64,000 bases of DNA from Burkholderiales bacterium. Its GTDB lineage: Bacteria; Pseudomonadota; Gammaproteobacteria; Burkholderiales; Burkholderiaceae_C. Below the pieces are notes generated by a model, which searched no databases, was not told the origin of the DNA, and saw only the letters and a list, made by a program, of their open reading frames with translations. A program made the translations under genes and the position numbers. The stretch is taken from the NCBI GenBank assembly GCA_003963005.1, contig RXJW01000034.1, positions 46,123 through 110,122 of the forward strand. The letters are read 5' to 3'. Of this stretch, positions 50,085 to 59,563 are shown piece after piece; the stretch's first letter is position 1, and every line of letters starts with the position of its first letter.

Positions 50085-51626
50085 TCAGGTCTTGAAGGCC
50101 GCCACCAGCTTCACGAGTTCCGCGGCCTGACTTTTCAGGCTCTCCGCCGCTGCGGCGCTTTCCTCCACGAGCGCGGCGTTCTGCTGCGTGGCCTGGTCCA
50201 TCTGCGTGATGGCCTGGCCGACCTGGGTCACGCCGCTGCTCTGCTCGCGGCTGGCCGCGCTGATCTCGCGCACGATGTGGGCCACGCGGTTGATGGACGC
50301 CACCACCTGCTCCATCGTCTGCCCCGCCTGGTTGACGAGGGCCGACCCCTGCTCGACCCGCTCGACGCTGTCACTGATGAGGCTCTTGATCTCCTTGGCG
50401 GCATCGGCGCTGCGCTGGGCCAGCATGCGCACTTCGCTGGCGACGACCGCGAAGCCGCGGCCCTGCTCGCCCGCGCGGGCGGCTTCCACCGCGGCGTTGA
50501 GCGCGAGGATGTTGGTCTGGAAGGCGATGGCATCGATGGTGCCGATGATGTCGGCGATGCGGCGCGAGCTTTCCTCGATGCCCTTCATGCGCTGCACGGC
50601 CTCCGTCACGACCGCGCCGCCCTGACGGGCCACTTCGCTGGCGTCGTGGGCGAGCTGGTCGGCCTGCCCCGCGTTGTCGGCATTGAGCTTCACGGTGGCC
50701 GACAGCTCCTCCATCGAGGCGGCCGTTTCCTGGATCGCGCTGGCCTGCTGCTCGGTGCGCGCGGAGAGGTCGTGGTTGCCGAGCGAAATCTCCGAGCTGG
50801 CCGTCGCCACGCCCTGCGCGTTGTCGCGCACCGAGCTGACGAGGTGGCGCAGCGAGTGCTGCATCCGCGACAGGGCCTGCGTGAGCTGGGCGGTCTCGTC
50901 GCTGCCGCTGGTGTGGATCTCGCGTGCCAGGTTCCCCTGGCCCACATCCTCGGCCGCGTGGATGGCCTCGCGCAGCGGGGCCACCACCGAGCGCGTGATC
51001 AGCCAGGCCGCCGCCACGCCGATGCCCATGCAGGCGATCGCGATGACCAGCATCAGCATCTGCGTGCGCCGGGCTTCTTCCATGACCTGCTCGGTCTCGG
51101 CGCGCACGCGCTCGCCCTGGTAGTCGGCCAGGCGGCTGATGACTGCGACATAGGCCTCCGAGGCAGGCCGCATCTTCGTCTCCAGCGTCTGCAGCGCCGT
51201 GTCGGTCTCGCCGGCCTTGAGCTCGGCGAAGACCTGGTTGCGCAGGTCGACGTAGGTCTTGCGGGCCGCGGCGATCTCGGCGAGCAGGGCCTTGCCCCGG
51301 TCGCTGTCGACGGCTTTGGTGAGGCCCTCCTGCAGCTCGTTGATCTTCGCGCTGGTGGCCTTGATCGTCGGGGAGAAGAACTCGGCGACCGGCCCGGTGC
51401 CGCCGGCGCGCGCCACGGCGTCGGTGCGCGTCACGTTGAGCTGGGTCTGGGTGCGCCAGTCCTGCGCCATGTCCTGGCGCCGTTGGAGCTCCAGCAGGGT
51501 ATCGATGTGCGGCCCGACCGACCCGATGCGCCGATAGCTCAGGCCGAGTGCGATGGCCAGCAGCAGCAGCACGAGGCCGAAGCCCAGTCCCAGACGCGTG
51601 CCGATCCGCAGGGATTGCATCTTCAT
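50085..51626 (-). CDS. Methyl-accepting chemotaxis protein
   Basis: 513 residues, from ATG 51626 after AGGAGG. TM1 (~12-30), a four-helix-bundle periplasmic sensor (~35-185), TM2 (~190-212), HAMP, then the cytoplasmic signalling domain with hairpin tip [20 protein letters not shown]. Methylation-type helices flank it. The C-terminus (VKLVAAFKT) lacks the NWETF-type CheR tether. The ligand cannot be read from the sequence; it is convergent with glcF, but a glycolate link would be speculation. Confidence 0.93.
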   Translation of the reverse strand: MKMQSLRIGTRLGLGFGLVLLLLAIALGLSYRRIGSVGPHIDTLLELQRRQDMAQDWRTQTQLNVTRTDAVARAGGTGPVAEFFSPTIKATSAKINELQEGLTKAVDSDRGKALLAEIAAARKTYVDLRNQVFAELKAGETDTALQTLETKMRPASEAYVAVISRLADYQGERVRAETEQVMEEARRTQMLMLVIAIACMGIGVAAAWLITRSVVAPLREAIHAAEDVGQGNLAREIHTSGSDETAQLTQALSRMQHSLRHLVSSVRDNAQGVATASSEISLGNHDLSARTEQQASAIQETAASMEELSATVKLNADNAGQADQLAHDASEVARQGGAVVTEAVQRMKGIEESSRRIADIIGTIDAIAFQTNILALNAAVEAARAGEQGRGFAVVASEVRMLAQRSADAAKEIKSLISDSVERVEQGSALVNQAGQTMEQVVASINRVAHIVREISAASREQSSGVTQVGQAITQMDQATQQNAALVEESAAAAESLKSQAAELVKLVAAFKT

Positions 51627-51721
51627 CGTCGCCTCCTGCCGGCAGCCCCCGCAGGGCGAGCAAGCCCATGCACTTTGCCGGTGCGCTGACTCTATCGTTG
51701 AGTGCGGGGGGCTGGGAAGTA

Positions 51722-51746
51722 AAAACGCCACCCGAGGGTGGCGTTG
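51722..51746 (-). terminator. Rho-independent terminator of metK
   Basis: Ten-bp perfect arms AACGCCACCC / GGGTGGCGTT with a two-base loop, followed on the minus strand by a T run (GTTTTTA). It lies about 105 bp beyond the metK stop and before the chemoreceptor gene. Confidence 0.85.
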
Positions 51747-51850
51747 GAAGGTCGGGGTTCGCTGCGTGCAGCCTTGTGGTCTTCGCTCACGTCGCTTCGC
51801 GACATGAGCTGCGCCCCAAGCCCCAGGGTTCGCTGCCGCGAACGCCGGGC

Positions 51851-53032
51851 TTAGAGCCCGGCCGCTGCACGCAGCGCCTGGGCCTTGTCCGTCTTTTCCC
51901 AGGTGAATTCGGGCTCCTCGCGGCCGAAGTGGCCGTAGGCGGCGGTCTTGGCGTAGATCGGGCGCAGCAGGTCGAGCATCTGGATGATGCCCTTCGGGCG
52001 CAGGTCGAAGTGCTCGTTGACGAGCTTGGCGATCTGGTCGTCGGGGATGACGCCCGTGCCTTCGGTGTAGACCGTCACGTTCATCGGGCGGGCCACGCCG
52101 ATGGCGTAGGCCACCTGGATCTGGCACTGGCGCGCCAGGCCGGCGGCGACGATGTTCTTGGCGACATAACGCGCGGCGTAGGCGGCCGAGCGGTCGACCT
52201 TGGACGGATCCTTGCCCGAGAAGGCGCCGCCGCCGTGCGGGCAGGCGCCGCCGTAGGTGTCGACGATGATCTTGCGGCCGGTCAGGCCGCAGTCGCCCTG
52301 CGGGCCACCGATGACGAAGCGGCCGGTCGGGTTGATCAGGTACTTGGTGTCGGGCGTGAGCCACTCCTTGGGCAGCACCGGCTTGATGAGTTCCTCGCGG
52401 ATGGCCTCGTAGAACGCATCGGTCATGCGGTCGCCGAGCGAGTATTCGGGCGCGTGCTGGGTGGACAGCACGACGGTGTCGATGCTGTGGGGCTTGCCGT
52501 CCACGTAGCGCATCGTGACCTGGCTCTTGGCGTCCGGGCGCAGGAAGGGCAGGCGGCCGTCCTTGCGCAGCTGGGCCTGGCGCTCCACCAGCCGGTGGGC
52601 GTAGTAGATCGGCGCGGGCATCAGCTCGGGCGTCTCGTCGCAGGCGTAGCCGAACATCAAGCCCTGGTCGCCGGCGCCGGTGTTGAGGTGGTCGTCGCTG
52701 GCGTGGTCCACGCCCTGGGCGATGTCGTTGCTCTGCTTGTCGTAGGCCACGAGCACGGCGCAGCCCTTGTAGTCGATGCCGTACTCGGTGTTGTCGTAGC
52801 CGATGCGCTTGATCGTGTCGCGGGCGACCTGGATGTAGTCGACGTGCGCGTTGGTGGTGATCTCGCCGGCCAGCACCACGAGGCCGGTGTTGCACAGCGT
52901 CTCGGCGGCCACCCGGCTGCGCGGGTCCTGCTCGAAGATCGCGTCCAGGATGGCGTCGGAGATCTGGTCGGCCACCTTGTCGGGGTGCCCTTCCGAGACG
53001 GATTCAGACGTGAAGAGGAAATCGTTCGCCAC
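51851..53032 (-). CDS. metK: S-adenosylmethionine synthetase
   Basis: 393 residues. It starts at GTG 53032, with GGAG 8 bp before; translation then reads [18 protein letters not shown]. Signature motifs are [12 protein letters not shown] and [19 protein letters not shown] in part. It makes S-adenosylmethionine from methionine and ATP. A perfect TATAAT (-10) on the minus strand at 53151-53156 puts the start point near 53144, giving a leader of about 110 nt. A strong terminator follows at 51722. Divergent from the acyltransferase gene. Confidence 0.96.
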   Translation of the reverse strand: MANDFLFTSESVSEGHPDKVADQISDAILDAIFEQDPRSRVAAETLCNTGLVVLAGEITTNAHVDYIQVARDTIKRIGYDNTEYGIDYKGCAVLVAYDKQSNDIAQGVDHASDDHLNTGAGDQGLMFGYACDETPELMPAPIYYAHRLVERQAQLRKDGRLPFLRPDAKSQVTMRYVDGKPHSIDTVVLSTQHAPEYSLGDRMTDAFYEAIREELIKPVLPKEWLTPDTKYLINPTGRFVIGGPQGDCGLTGRKIIVDTYGGACPHGGGAFSGKDPSKVDRSAAYAARYVAKNIVAAGLARQCQIQVAYAIGVARPMNVTVYTEGTGVIPDDQIAKLVNEHFDLRPKGIIQMLDLLRPIYAKTAAYGHFGREEPEFTWEKTDKAQALRAAAGL

Positions 53033-53150
53033 TTTTAAACTCCGGTTGCTTTTGTAGACGGCGTCGCCGTTGCTCCTGGAGGTGCGGCGAACGCTTTAGC
53101 GGGATTTATGGATCGCCCCGCAAGTAGTTCAGTAACTCGGCGATCCGATG

Positions 53151-53156
53151 ATTATA
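53151..53156 (-). promoter_or_regulatory. -10 element of the metK promoter
   Basis: Perfect TATAAT on the minus strand in an AT-rich patch of otherwise GC-rich DNA. A -35 box is not obvious at 17 bp. The resulting ~110-nt leader before the metK GTG contains a short hairpin (ACGGC-GAC-GCCGT) near its end. Confidence 0.5.
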
Positions 53157-53162
53157 AGAAAC

Positions 53163-54041
53163 ATGGCCCAGCTCTTCCGCTTCTTCGCCCGGATGCCCCT
53201 GGCGCTTTTGCACGTCTTGGGCGCCTGGCTGGGCTGGATCGTGTATTTCGCGTCGGCCACGTACCGGCAACGCTTTCGCGCCAACGTCGCGCAGGCCGGC
53301 ATCCCCTGGGCGGCCGCGCGGCCTGCGGTGGCGGCTGCCGGGCGCATGGCGGCGGAGCTGCCGTGGCTCTGGGTGGGCCAGCGCGGCAAGCCCCTGGGCC
53401 CTGCCGTGCAGTGGGATGGCGGCGAGCTGATCGCCCAGGCGCTGGCCGAAAAGCGCGGCCTGGTGCTGCTCACGCCGCACCTGGGCTGCTTCGAGATCTG
53501 TGCCCAGGCGATTGCCGAGCGCTTCACGTCGCCCGAGTCGCCGATCACCGTGCTGTACCGCCCGGCCCGGCAGGCGGCGCTGCGGGAGGTGATGGCCGGC
53601 TCCCGCGAGCGACCGGGCCTGGCCACGGCGCCGGCGTCGCTGGCTGGCGTGCGCCAGATGATCCGGGCGCTGCGCCGCGGTGAAGTCATCGGCCTGCTGC
53701 CCGACCAGGTCCCGCCCGACGGCCTGGGCGTGTGGGCGCCGTTCTTCGGGCGCCCCGCCTACACGATGACGCTCGCGGCGCGCCTCGTGCAGCAGACGGG
53801 CGCGGCGCTGTTGCTGATCTGGGGCGAGCGCCGGCCGGGCGGACAGGGCTTCATCGTGCATGTGTTGCCGGCACCGCCCATCGCCCCCGACGCCCCTGCC
53901 GACGTGGCGGCCACGGCCGTGAATGCAGCGATGGAGAGCCTCATTCGGCGGTGTCCGGGTCAATACCTGTGGGGCTATCACCGCTACAAGCAGCCGCGTG
54001 GCCTGGACATCGGTGCGGCGCCCGATAATCCGGCCTCATGA
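53163..54041 (+). CDS. Lysophospholipid/lipid A acyltransferase (LpxL/HtrB family)
   Basis: 292 residues from ATG 53163 ([20 protein letters not shown]); an in-frame ATG at 53148 would add five residues. An N-terminal membrane helix ([15 protein letters not shown]) is followed by the acyltransferase motif HLGCFE (H-x4-E), the [20 protein letters not shown] substrate region in part, and a C-terminal [11 protein letters not shown] motif typical of lauroyl/myristoyl acyltransferases. It acts at the inner membrane on lipid A precursors. It overlaps dapF by 4 bp. Confidence 0.88.
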   Translation: MAQLFRFFARMPLALLHVLGAWLGWIVYFASATYRQRFRANVAQAGIPWAAARPAVAAAGRMAAELPWLWVGQRGKPLGPAVQWDGGELIAQALAEKRGLVLLTPHLGCFEICAQAIAERFTSPESPITVLYRPARQAALREVMAGSRERPGLATAPASLAGVRQMIRALRRGEVIGLLPDQVPPDGLGVWAPFFGRPAYTMTLAARLVQQTGAALLLIWGERRPGGQGFIVHVLPAPPIAPDAPADVAATAVNAAMESLIRRCPGQYLWGYHRYKQPRGLDIGAAPDNPAS

Positions 54042-54877
54042 GATTGCGCTTCACCAAGATGCACGGGGCCGGCAACGACTTCGTCGTCATCGACGCCACC
54101 CGCGAGCCGTTCGTGCTGACGCCCGAGCAGATGCGCCGCCTCGGCGACCGCCGTTTCGGCGTGGGGTGCGACCAGATCCTGGTGATCGAGCCGAGCACCG
54201 ATGCGGGAGCCGACTTCCGCTACCGCATCTTCAACAACACCGGCGATGAGGTGGAGCACTGCGGCAACGGTGCGCGTTGCTTCGTGCGCTACGTGGCCGA
54301 CGCCGGCCTCACGCCCAAGCGCGACATCCACGTCGACACCATGAACCGCCGCCTGCACCTGCTGCTGCAGGACGATGGCCGCGTCACCGTCGACATGGGA
54401 GCGCCGGTGTTCACGCATGCGGCGCTGCCGTTCGACGCGGCGGGCCTGCAACCCCGGCTCGTGAACGGCTTCGAGCTGTGGCCGGTCGAGGGCGCCGAAC
54501 TGGCCGTGCTGTCGATGGGCAACCCGCACGCGGTGCAGCGCGTCGATGACGTCGAGACCGCGCCGGTGCTGGCCCTGGGCCCCCGCATCGAGCAGCAAGC
54601 CCGCTTCCCGCGCCGTGTGAATGCCGGCTTCATGCAGGTGCTGTCGCGCGACCGCATCGCGCTGCGCGTCTACGAGCGCGACGCCGGCGAGACGCTCGCC
54701 TGCGGCACGGGCGCCTGTGCGGCCGTGGTCGCCGGCATCCGCCTGGGCTGGCTGGACGCAGCCGTGGAAGTGCAGACGCGCGGCGGCCTGCTGCGCATCG
54801 AATGGGCGGGGGGTGACAGCCCGGTGCTGATGACCGGCCCCGCAGTGAAAGTTTTTGACGGAGAGATCGAGCTGTGA
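54038..54877 (+). CDS. dapF: Diaminopimelate epimerase
   Basis: 279 residues. Active-site cysteines are Cys75 ([11 protein letters not shown]) and Cys222 ([11 protein letters not shown]), each in a conserved family motif. The start is [16 protein letters not shown]. It converts LL- to meso-diaminopimelate for lysine and peptidoglycan synthesis, without cofactor. It is coupled by 4-bp overlaps to the acyltransferase and DUF484 genes, the usual order in Burkholderiales. Confidence 0.96.
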   Translation: MRLRFTKMHGAGNDFVVIDATREPFVLTPEQMRRLGDRRFGVGCDQILVIEPSTDAGADFRYRIFNNTGDEVEHCGNGARCFVRYVADAGLTPKRDIHVDTMNRRLHLLLQDDGRVTVDMGAPVFTHAALPFDAAGLQPRLVNGFELWPVEGAELAVLSMGNPHAVQRVDDVETAPVLALGPRIEQQARFPRRVNAGFMQVLSRDRIALRVYERDAGETLACGTGACAAVVAGIRLGWLDAAVEVQTRGGLLRIEWAGGDSPVLMTGPAVKVFDGEIEL

Positions 54878-55587
54878 GTTCCAACCCGGCCGCGGACGCG
54901 GTGCAAGGCATCACCGAAACCGACATCGCCAACTACCTGGCGGCCACCCCCGGTTTCTTCGAACGCCACGCGGCGCTGCTGGCCAGCGTGCAACTGCAGC
55001 ACCCGCACGGCACGCGTGCCGTGTCGCTGCAGGAGCGCCAGGCCGAGATGCTGCGCGACAAGATTAAGGGCCTGGAACTGCGCATCATCGAGATGATCCG
55101 CAACGGCCAGGACAACGTCGCCATCGCCGACCGGCTGCACCGCTGGACGCTGGCTGTCATGCGTGCCGCCGGCACGCCCGCGGCGCTGCCCGAGGTGCTG
55201 CTGCGCGAGCTGCGCCACCAGTTCATGATCCCGCAGGCCAGCCTGCGGCTCTGGGGTGTCGCGCCCGAGTTCGAGAGCGCCGAGTACGCCGCAGCGGTCA
55301 GCACCGACGTGAAGAGCTTTGCCTCCAGCCTCAGCCAGCCCTACTGCGGCGTGAACTCGGGCTTCGAGGCGGCCCGCTGGCTCGGCCTGAGCGAAAGCGG
55401 CGGCACCGCCACCTCGCTCGCCCTCATCCCGCTGCACCAGCCCGGCGTGCAGGAGGACAAGCCCTTCGGCCTGCTGGTGCTCGGCTCGCCCGACCCGACC
55501 CGCTACACCGCCGAGATGGGCACCGACTTCCTGACCCGCGTCGGCGAGATCGCCAGCGCGGGCCTGGCCGGGCTGCTGGTGGGATGA
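54874..55587 (+). CDS. DUF484 family protein
   Basis: 237 residues, starting at a GTG that overlaps the dapF stop (GTGA). N-terminal motif [20 protein letters not shown], then a coiled segment ([20 protein letters not shown]) and a GAF-like domain ([14 protein letters not shown]). It is found between dapF and xerC in many proteobacteria, as here; role unknown, possibly signalling. Its stop is the first base set of a short interspersed repeat. Confidence 0.9.
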   Translation: MSSNPAADAVQGITETDIANYLAATPGFFERHAALLASVQLQHPHGTRAVSLQERQAEMLRDKIKGLELRIIEMIRNGQDNVAIADRLHRWTLAVMRAAGTPAALPEVLLRELRHQFMIPQASLRLWGVAPEFESAEYAAAVSTDVKSFASSLSQPYCGVNSGFEAARWLGLSESGGTATSLALIPLHQPGVQEDKPFGLLVLGSPDPTRYTAEMGTDFLTRVGEIASAGLAGLLVG

Positions 55588-55628
55588 GCCCACCCCCTAC
55601 CGGCTTCGCCGGCCCCCTCGAGGGGGCG
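55585..55628 (+). repeat. Short interspersed repeat, copy 1
   Basis: Begins exactly at the DUF484 stop codon (TGA), then a CCCACCCCC tract, ACCGGCTTCGCC, a CCGG-rich hairpin and a GGGGGCG end. A related sequence occurs at 56635-56677. The CCGGC-TTCG-CCGG-type hairpin could act as a transcription pause or 3' end. Confidence 0.6.
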
Positions 55629-55704
55629 CCGCTGGTGGCCCGGCAAAGCCGGTTCCACGGCGGCCGCTGGGTCGAGTGGGGATGCCAACTCGTGATCGAA
55701 GCCT

Positions 55705-56637
55705 ATGCCTGAAGTGTTGGCCCTCAGCGAGGACTTTGGTGACTACCTGCAGCACGCCCGCGTGCAGCAACGCCTGAGTCCGCGCACCGTGCGGCTGTAC
55801 ACCGACGGGCTGCTGCGCCTGCAGGCCATGCTGGCCGAGTCCGCGGTCGATGCCCGCGCGCTCACGCTCGCGCAGGCCCGGCGGCTGGCGGCGCTGCTGC
55901 ACCGGGAGGGCCTGGCGCCGAAGTCCATCGCGCTGCTGCTGTCGGTGTGGCGCAGCGCCTATCGCTGGCTGGGTCTGCAGGGCCGCGTGGCGCTGAATCC
56001 GTTCGACGGCCTGCGCGCCCCCAAGGCCCCCAAGCCGCTGCCCAAGGCGCTGGGCGTGGACGATGCCGTGCAACTGGCGGGCCATGCCGAAGCGGAGCCG
56101 CCTGACGCGCGTCTGGAGGCGCGCGACCGGGCGCTTGTGGAGTTGCTCTACGGCTGTGGGCTGCGCGCCTCAGAACTGACGAGCCTCGACCTGCAAGCCA
56201 GCCGGTCGGCGGCAGGCTGGGTCGACCTGGCCTCGGCCGAAGTGCATGTGCTGGGCAAGGGCGGCAAGCGCCGCAGCACGCCGCTCGGCCGTGCGGCGGC
56301 CGAGGCGCTGCAGGCCTGGCTGGCCGTGCGGCCGCAACTGGCAGCGCCGGACGAACCAGCACTGTTCGTGGGCGCGCGCGGGCATCGCCTCGCCGGCTCC
56401 ACGCTGCGCGCCATGCTCGGCGCGCGCGCTGTGGCGGCGGGCAGCCCGGCCCACGTGCATCCGCACATGCTGCGGCACAGCTTCGCATCGCACCTGCTGC
56501 AGTCCAGCGGCGACCTGCGCGCGGTGCAGGAGCTGCTCGGCCACGCCCACATCACGACGACCCAGGTCTACACCCAGCTGGATCACCAGCACCTGGCGCG
56601 CATCTACGACGCGGCCCATCCGCGAGCCAAGAAATGA
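55705..56637 (+). CDS. xerC: Site-specific tyrosine recombinase XerC
   Basis: 310 residues. SAM-like N-terminal core-binding domain (~8-95) and C-terminal catalytic domain with the full tyrosine-recombinase set: Arg154 (CGLRASEL), Lys185 (GKGGKRR), His254 and Arg257 (HMLRHSF), His280 (LLGHAHI) and Tyr289 (TTTQVYT). It resolves chromosome dimers at dif with XerD. The housekeeping dapF - DUF484 - xerC order argues against a phage integrase. Confidence 0.95.
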   Translation: MPEVLALSEDFGDYLQHARVQQRLSPRTVRLYTDGLLRLQAMLAESAVDARALTLAQARRLAALLHREGLAPKSIALLLSVWRSAYRWLGLQGRVALNPFDGLRAPKAPKPLPKALGVDDAVQLAGHAEAEPPDARLEARDRALVELLYGCGLRASELTSLDLQASRSAAGWVDLASAEVHVLGKGGKRRSTPLGRAAAEALQAWLAVRPQLAAPDEPALFVGARGHRLAGSTLRAMLGARAVAAGSPAHVHPHMLRHSFASHLLQSSGDLRAVQELLGHAHITTTQVYTQLDHQHLARIYDAAHPRAKK

Positions 56638-58223
56638 CCCACCCCCGACCGGCTTCGCCCGGCCCTTCCAGGGAGCGACCCCGTCCGACCGGCCCGGCTG
56701 GATCGACGCTGTCCGCGCGATCACTCGTGGCGCTGTGTGCGCTTGCGCCTTGCATGGCGCTGGCCACGCCTGACGACGCGCCGTTCGCGCGGGTGCAGAC
56801 GGTGCGGCCGGCCGCCGTGGAAGGCAACTGGACGCGCATGAAGATGCCCGACGGCGGGCGGACGGCGTTCGCGTCGATCAACTACCTGATGGCGCTGGAC
56901 GACGACTGGGGCTTCGGGCCCGGCGTGTATGGCGCGGCCAAGGGCAACTACGGCGGCATCTTCACGGTGGGCTTCACCGGGCAGCGGCGCTGGCGGCTCA
57001 CGTCCCACACGCACGTGGCTGCGAGCCTGTATGTGGGCGCGGGCGGCGGCCTGTCGACGCAGCAGTTGCGCTTTGGCGGCGGGCTGATGCTGCGGCCTGA
57101 GCTGTCGCTGCGCACCGAAATCGGCCCCTGGTACACCGGGGTGGGCGTGGCGCAGATCCGCTTCCCGAGCGGCAACGTCAGGAGCGGTGTAGGCCTGGGG
57201 TTCAGTCTCGGTCGCTCGATGGACTTCCCCAGCTTTTCGCCGGACGACGCCGGTCGGCCGGGCCGCGCCACCAAGCGCACGGGCCTGGGCTTCGACGAGA
57301 TCGCGCTGACGGGGGGCTTCGAGAAGCCGAGCAGCGGCAGCGTCGACCGCAGTGGCAAGCCGATGCAGCGCCGCATCGGCAAGGCAGGCGCCGAGCTGCG
57401 CCAGTACATCGTCGACGGCAGCTGGTGGGGCATCGAGGCCTCGGGCGCCGCCCAGGGCGGGGCCGACGGCTACATGGAAGTGCTCGGCCAGATCGGCCAG
57501 GACTGGGCCATCTTCGGCGTGCCCCAATGGCGCCTGGGCGGGCAGCTCGGCGCCGGCCTGGGCGGTGGCGGCAACCTGAACACCGGCAGCGGCGTGCTGT
57601 TCCGGGCCGGGCCGACACTGCGCTGGATCACCCCCTGGGGGCCGACGCTGCGCCTGGACGCCGGCTACACCCATGCCTACAGCGGCAGCTACAACGCACC
57701 CTACGTGCGTGCGGTGCTGGCCATGCCGCTGGACCGGGCGCCGGCGGTAGTCGGCGATGAATTGGGCGGCACGGTGCGCGTGCAGCAACTGGGCGCGAGC
57801 GTCCTGTACCTGCCCCGCCTGCGCTTCAAGGACGGCCGCGTCGAGGCGGTCACGCACCTGGCCGTCAACATGTCGCGTGAGTTCTCGTCGCGCTTCTACG
57901 GCGCCGCGCAGGCCGGCAGCGCTGCCGCGGGCAGCGCGGGCGCTTATTCGTTCGGCCTCTTCGGCGCCGGTGTGCAGAGCGACCCGCTGTGGGGCGGCTT
58001 GCGCGTGGGCGGCGAGTGGCTGGTCGGTGCGGCCGGCGGCGGTGGCGTGCAGGTGGGCGGCGGTGCCGTCACGCAGGCTGAGCTGTGGGCGCTGTGGCCC
58101 GTCAGCGAGCGCCTGCGGCTGCGCGCCGGGTTGGGCGAGTTCCGCACGATGCGTGGCAGCAGCCAGGCGACCTCACTCGCGCATCTGCAGCTGAGCTATG
58201 CCTTCGGAGCGCTGCAGCGATGA
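56634..58223 (+). CDS. Outer membrane beta-barrel-like protein
   Basis: Up to 529 residues. ATG 56634 overlaps the xerC stop (ATGA), but residues 2-14 are read from a repeat also found after DUF484. A secretory signal follows (LSARSLVALCALAPCMALA), so the real start may be GTG 56727 or another downstream codon. The mature part is Gly-rich with alternating beta pattern (FGPGVYGAAKGNYGGIFTVG, LRLRAGLGEFRTMRGSSQ) and ends AHLQLSYAFGALQR. Family not recognised. It overlaps rlmI by 4 bp, an odd coupling of envelope and ribosome genes. Confidence 0.65.
   Translation: MTHPRPASPGPSRERPRPTGPAGSTLSARSLVALCALAPCMALATPDDAPFARVQTVRPAAVEGNWTRMKMPDGGRTAFASINYLMALDDDWGFGPGVYGAAKGNYGGIFTVGFTGQRRWRLTSHTHVAASLYVGAGGGLSTQQLRFGGGLMLRPELSLRTEIGPWYTGVGVAQIRFPSGNVRSGVGLGFSLGRSMDFPSFSPDDAGRPGRATKRTGLGFDEIALTGGFEKPSSGSVDRSGKPMQRRIGKAGAELRQYIVDGSWWGIEASGAAQGGADGYMEVLGQIGQDWAIFGVPQWRLGGQLGAGLGGGGNLNTGSGVLFRAGPTLRWITPWGPTLRLDAGYTHAYSGSYNAPYVRAVLAMPLDRAPAVVGDELGGTVRVQQLGASVLYLPRLRFKDGRVEAVTHLAVNMSREFSSRFYGAAQAGSAAAGSAGAYSFGLFGAGVQSDPLWGGLRVGGEWLVGAAGGGGVQVGGGAVTQAELWALWPVSERLRLRAGLGEFRTMRGSSQATSLAHLQLSYAFGALQR
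56635..56677 (+). repeat. Short interspersed repeat, copy 2
   Basis: Begins at the xerC TGA stop and parallels 55585-55628: CCCACCCCC, ACCGGCTTCGCC and a GGCCC..GGGAGCG end, with several substitutions. Having copies placed exactly on two successive stop codons suggests a mobile or copied 3'-end element. It also codes, in another frame, for the start of the outer-membrane-like ORF. Confidence 0.55.
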
Positions 58224-59401
58224 AGACGATCACGCTGCGCGCTGGCAAGGAGCGTTCGCTCGTCAAGCGTCACCCGTGGGTGTTCGAGAGCTCCATCGCC
58301 CGGGGCGGTGGCGACGCGGGCGAGACCGTCCGCGTCGTGTCTGCCGACGGCCGGTTCCTGGCCTGGGCGGCCTTCAGCCCGCAGTCGCAGATCCGGCTGC
58401 GCGCCTGGAGCTTCGACGAAACCGAGCGCATCGATGCCGCCTTCTTCCAGCGCCGCATCGCGCAGGCACTGGCAATGCGCGCCCGGCTGCCGATCGCGTC
58501 CGACGCCGTGCGCCTGATCCACGGCGAAGCCGACGGCTTGCCGGGGCTGATCGTGGACCGGTATGTCGACACCCTCGTGGCCCAGTTCACGAGCGCAGGG
58601 GTGGAGCGCTGGAAGGCCGTGATTGCCGATGCGCTGCTGGCCGCGACCGGCCTCACACGGCTCTACGAGCGCTCGGATGCCCAAGCCCGCGAGTGGGAGG
58701 GCCTGCCGGTGCAGACCGGCTGGCTGCGCGGCGAGGGCGCCACGGCGCTGACGATCCGCGAGCACGACTGGCAGCTCACGCTGGACGTTGCCGAGGGCCA
58801 CAAGACCGGCTACTACCTCGACCAGCGCGACAGCCGACGCCGCTTTGCCGATGCGGTCAGGCAGTACGGCGTGCGCACCGTGCTGAACTGCTTCAGCTAC
58901 ACCGGCGGGTTCTCGGTGGCAGCGCTGGCGGGAGGCGCGAGCGAGGTCATCAGCGTCGACTCCTCGGGCCCGGCGCTGGCGCGCGCGACCGCGCATGTCG
59001 CGCTGAACGGTTTCGATGCGGCGCGCCACCAGGCCTGGGACGCCGACGTGAACGCCACGCTGCGCCGCTGCCTGGCCGAGGGTCGGCGCTTCGACGCCAT
59101 CGTGCTGGACCCGCCCAAGTTCGCGCCGACCGCGGCCCATGCGGAGCGGGCGGCAAGGGCCTACAAGGACATCAACCGCCTGGCCTTCCTGCTGCTGAAT
59201 GACGGCGGCCTGCTCTACACCTTCTCGTGTTCGGGCGGCATCTCGCCCGACCTGTTCCACAAGATCGTGGCCGGCGCCGGCCTGGATGCCGGGGTGGACG
59301 GCTACATCATCGAGCGCCTGGCCGCAGCAGCCGATCATCCGCAGACCGTGTGCTTCCCCGAGGGTGACTACCTCAAGGGGCTGGGCATCCTGCGGCGCTG
59401 A
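58220..59401 (+). CDS. rlmI: 23S rRNA methyltransferase RlmI-like
   Basis: 393 residues, close to E. coli RlmI (396). An N-terminal PUA domain (ITLRAGKERSLVKRHPWVFE) is followed by the EEHD-like middle region (LPGLIVDRYVDTLV) and a Rossmann methyltransferase domain: VLNCFSYTGGFSVAALAGGA in part, acidic SAM loop VISVDSSG, and VLDPPKFAP plus FSCSGGIS, the m5C-type catalytic region. It should methylate C1962 of 23S rRNA. ATG 58220 is embedded in the preceding stop (ATGA). Confidence 0.9.
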   Translation: MKTITLRAGKERSLVKRHPWVFESSIARGGGDAGETVRVVSADGRFLAWAAFSPQSQIRLRAWSFDETERIDAAFFQRRIAQALAMRARLPIASDAVRLIHGEADGLPGLIVDRYVDTLVAQFTSAGVERWKAVIADALLAATGLTRLYERSDAQAREWEGLPVQTGWLRGEGATALTIREHDWQLTLDVAEGHKTGYYLDQRDSRRRFADAVRQYGVRTVLNCFSYTGGFSVAALAGGASEVISVDSSGPALARATAHVALNGFDAARHQAWDADVNATLRRCLAEGRRFDAIVLDPPKFAPTAAHAERAARAYKDINRLAFLLLNDGGLLYTFSCSGGISPDLFHKIVAGAGLDAGVDGYIIERLAAAADHPQTVCFPEGDYLKGLGILRR

Positions 59402-59563
59402 AGGCGCAGGGGCGGCCGGCACGGGTCCGTCGCCTGTCGAAGGGACAGACCCCTCCGAACCGGGGGGGCGTTGTGTGAAGCCAGGATGCGCGTTCGTGCC
59501 AGCATGACACCGTCGCGCGGCTGAGTCAGGGCCGCGCCCCACTCCTGCGATTCGAGTCATCCC

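Noticed and set aside
53033..53162. SAM-II or SAM/SAH riboswitch before metK
   Set aside because: No recognisable pseudoknot core or conserved boxes; kept only as an unexplained leader.
55705..56637. Tyrosine recombinase as evidence of a prophage or integron
   Set aside because: Gene order dapF - DUF484 - xerC is housekeeping and the protein is a typical XerC.
59402..59563. Possible small gene or regulatory RNA between rlmI and the protease
   Set aside because: Only GC-rich sequence with weak hairpins; nothing supports a gene or a defined element.
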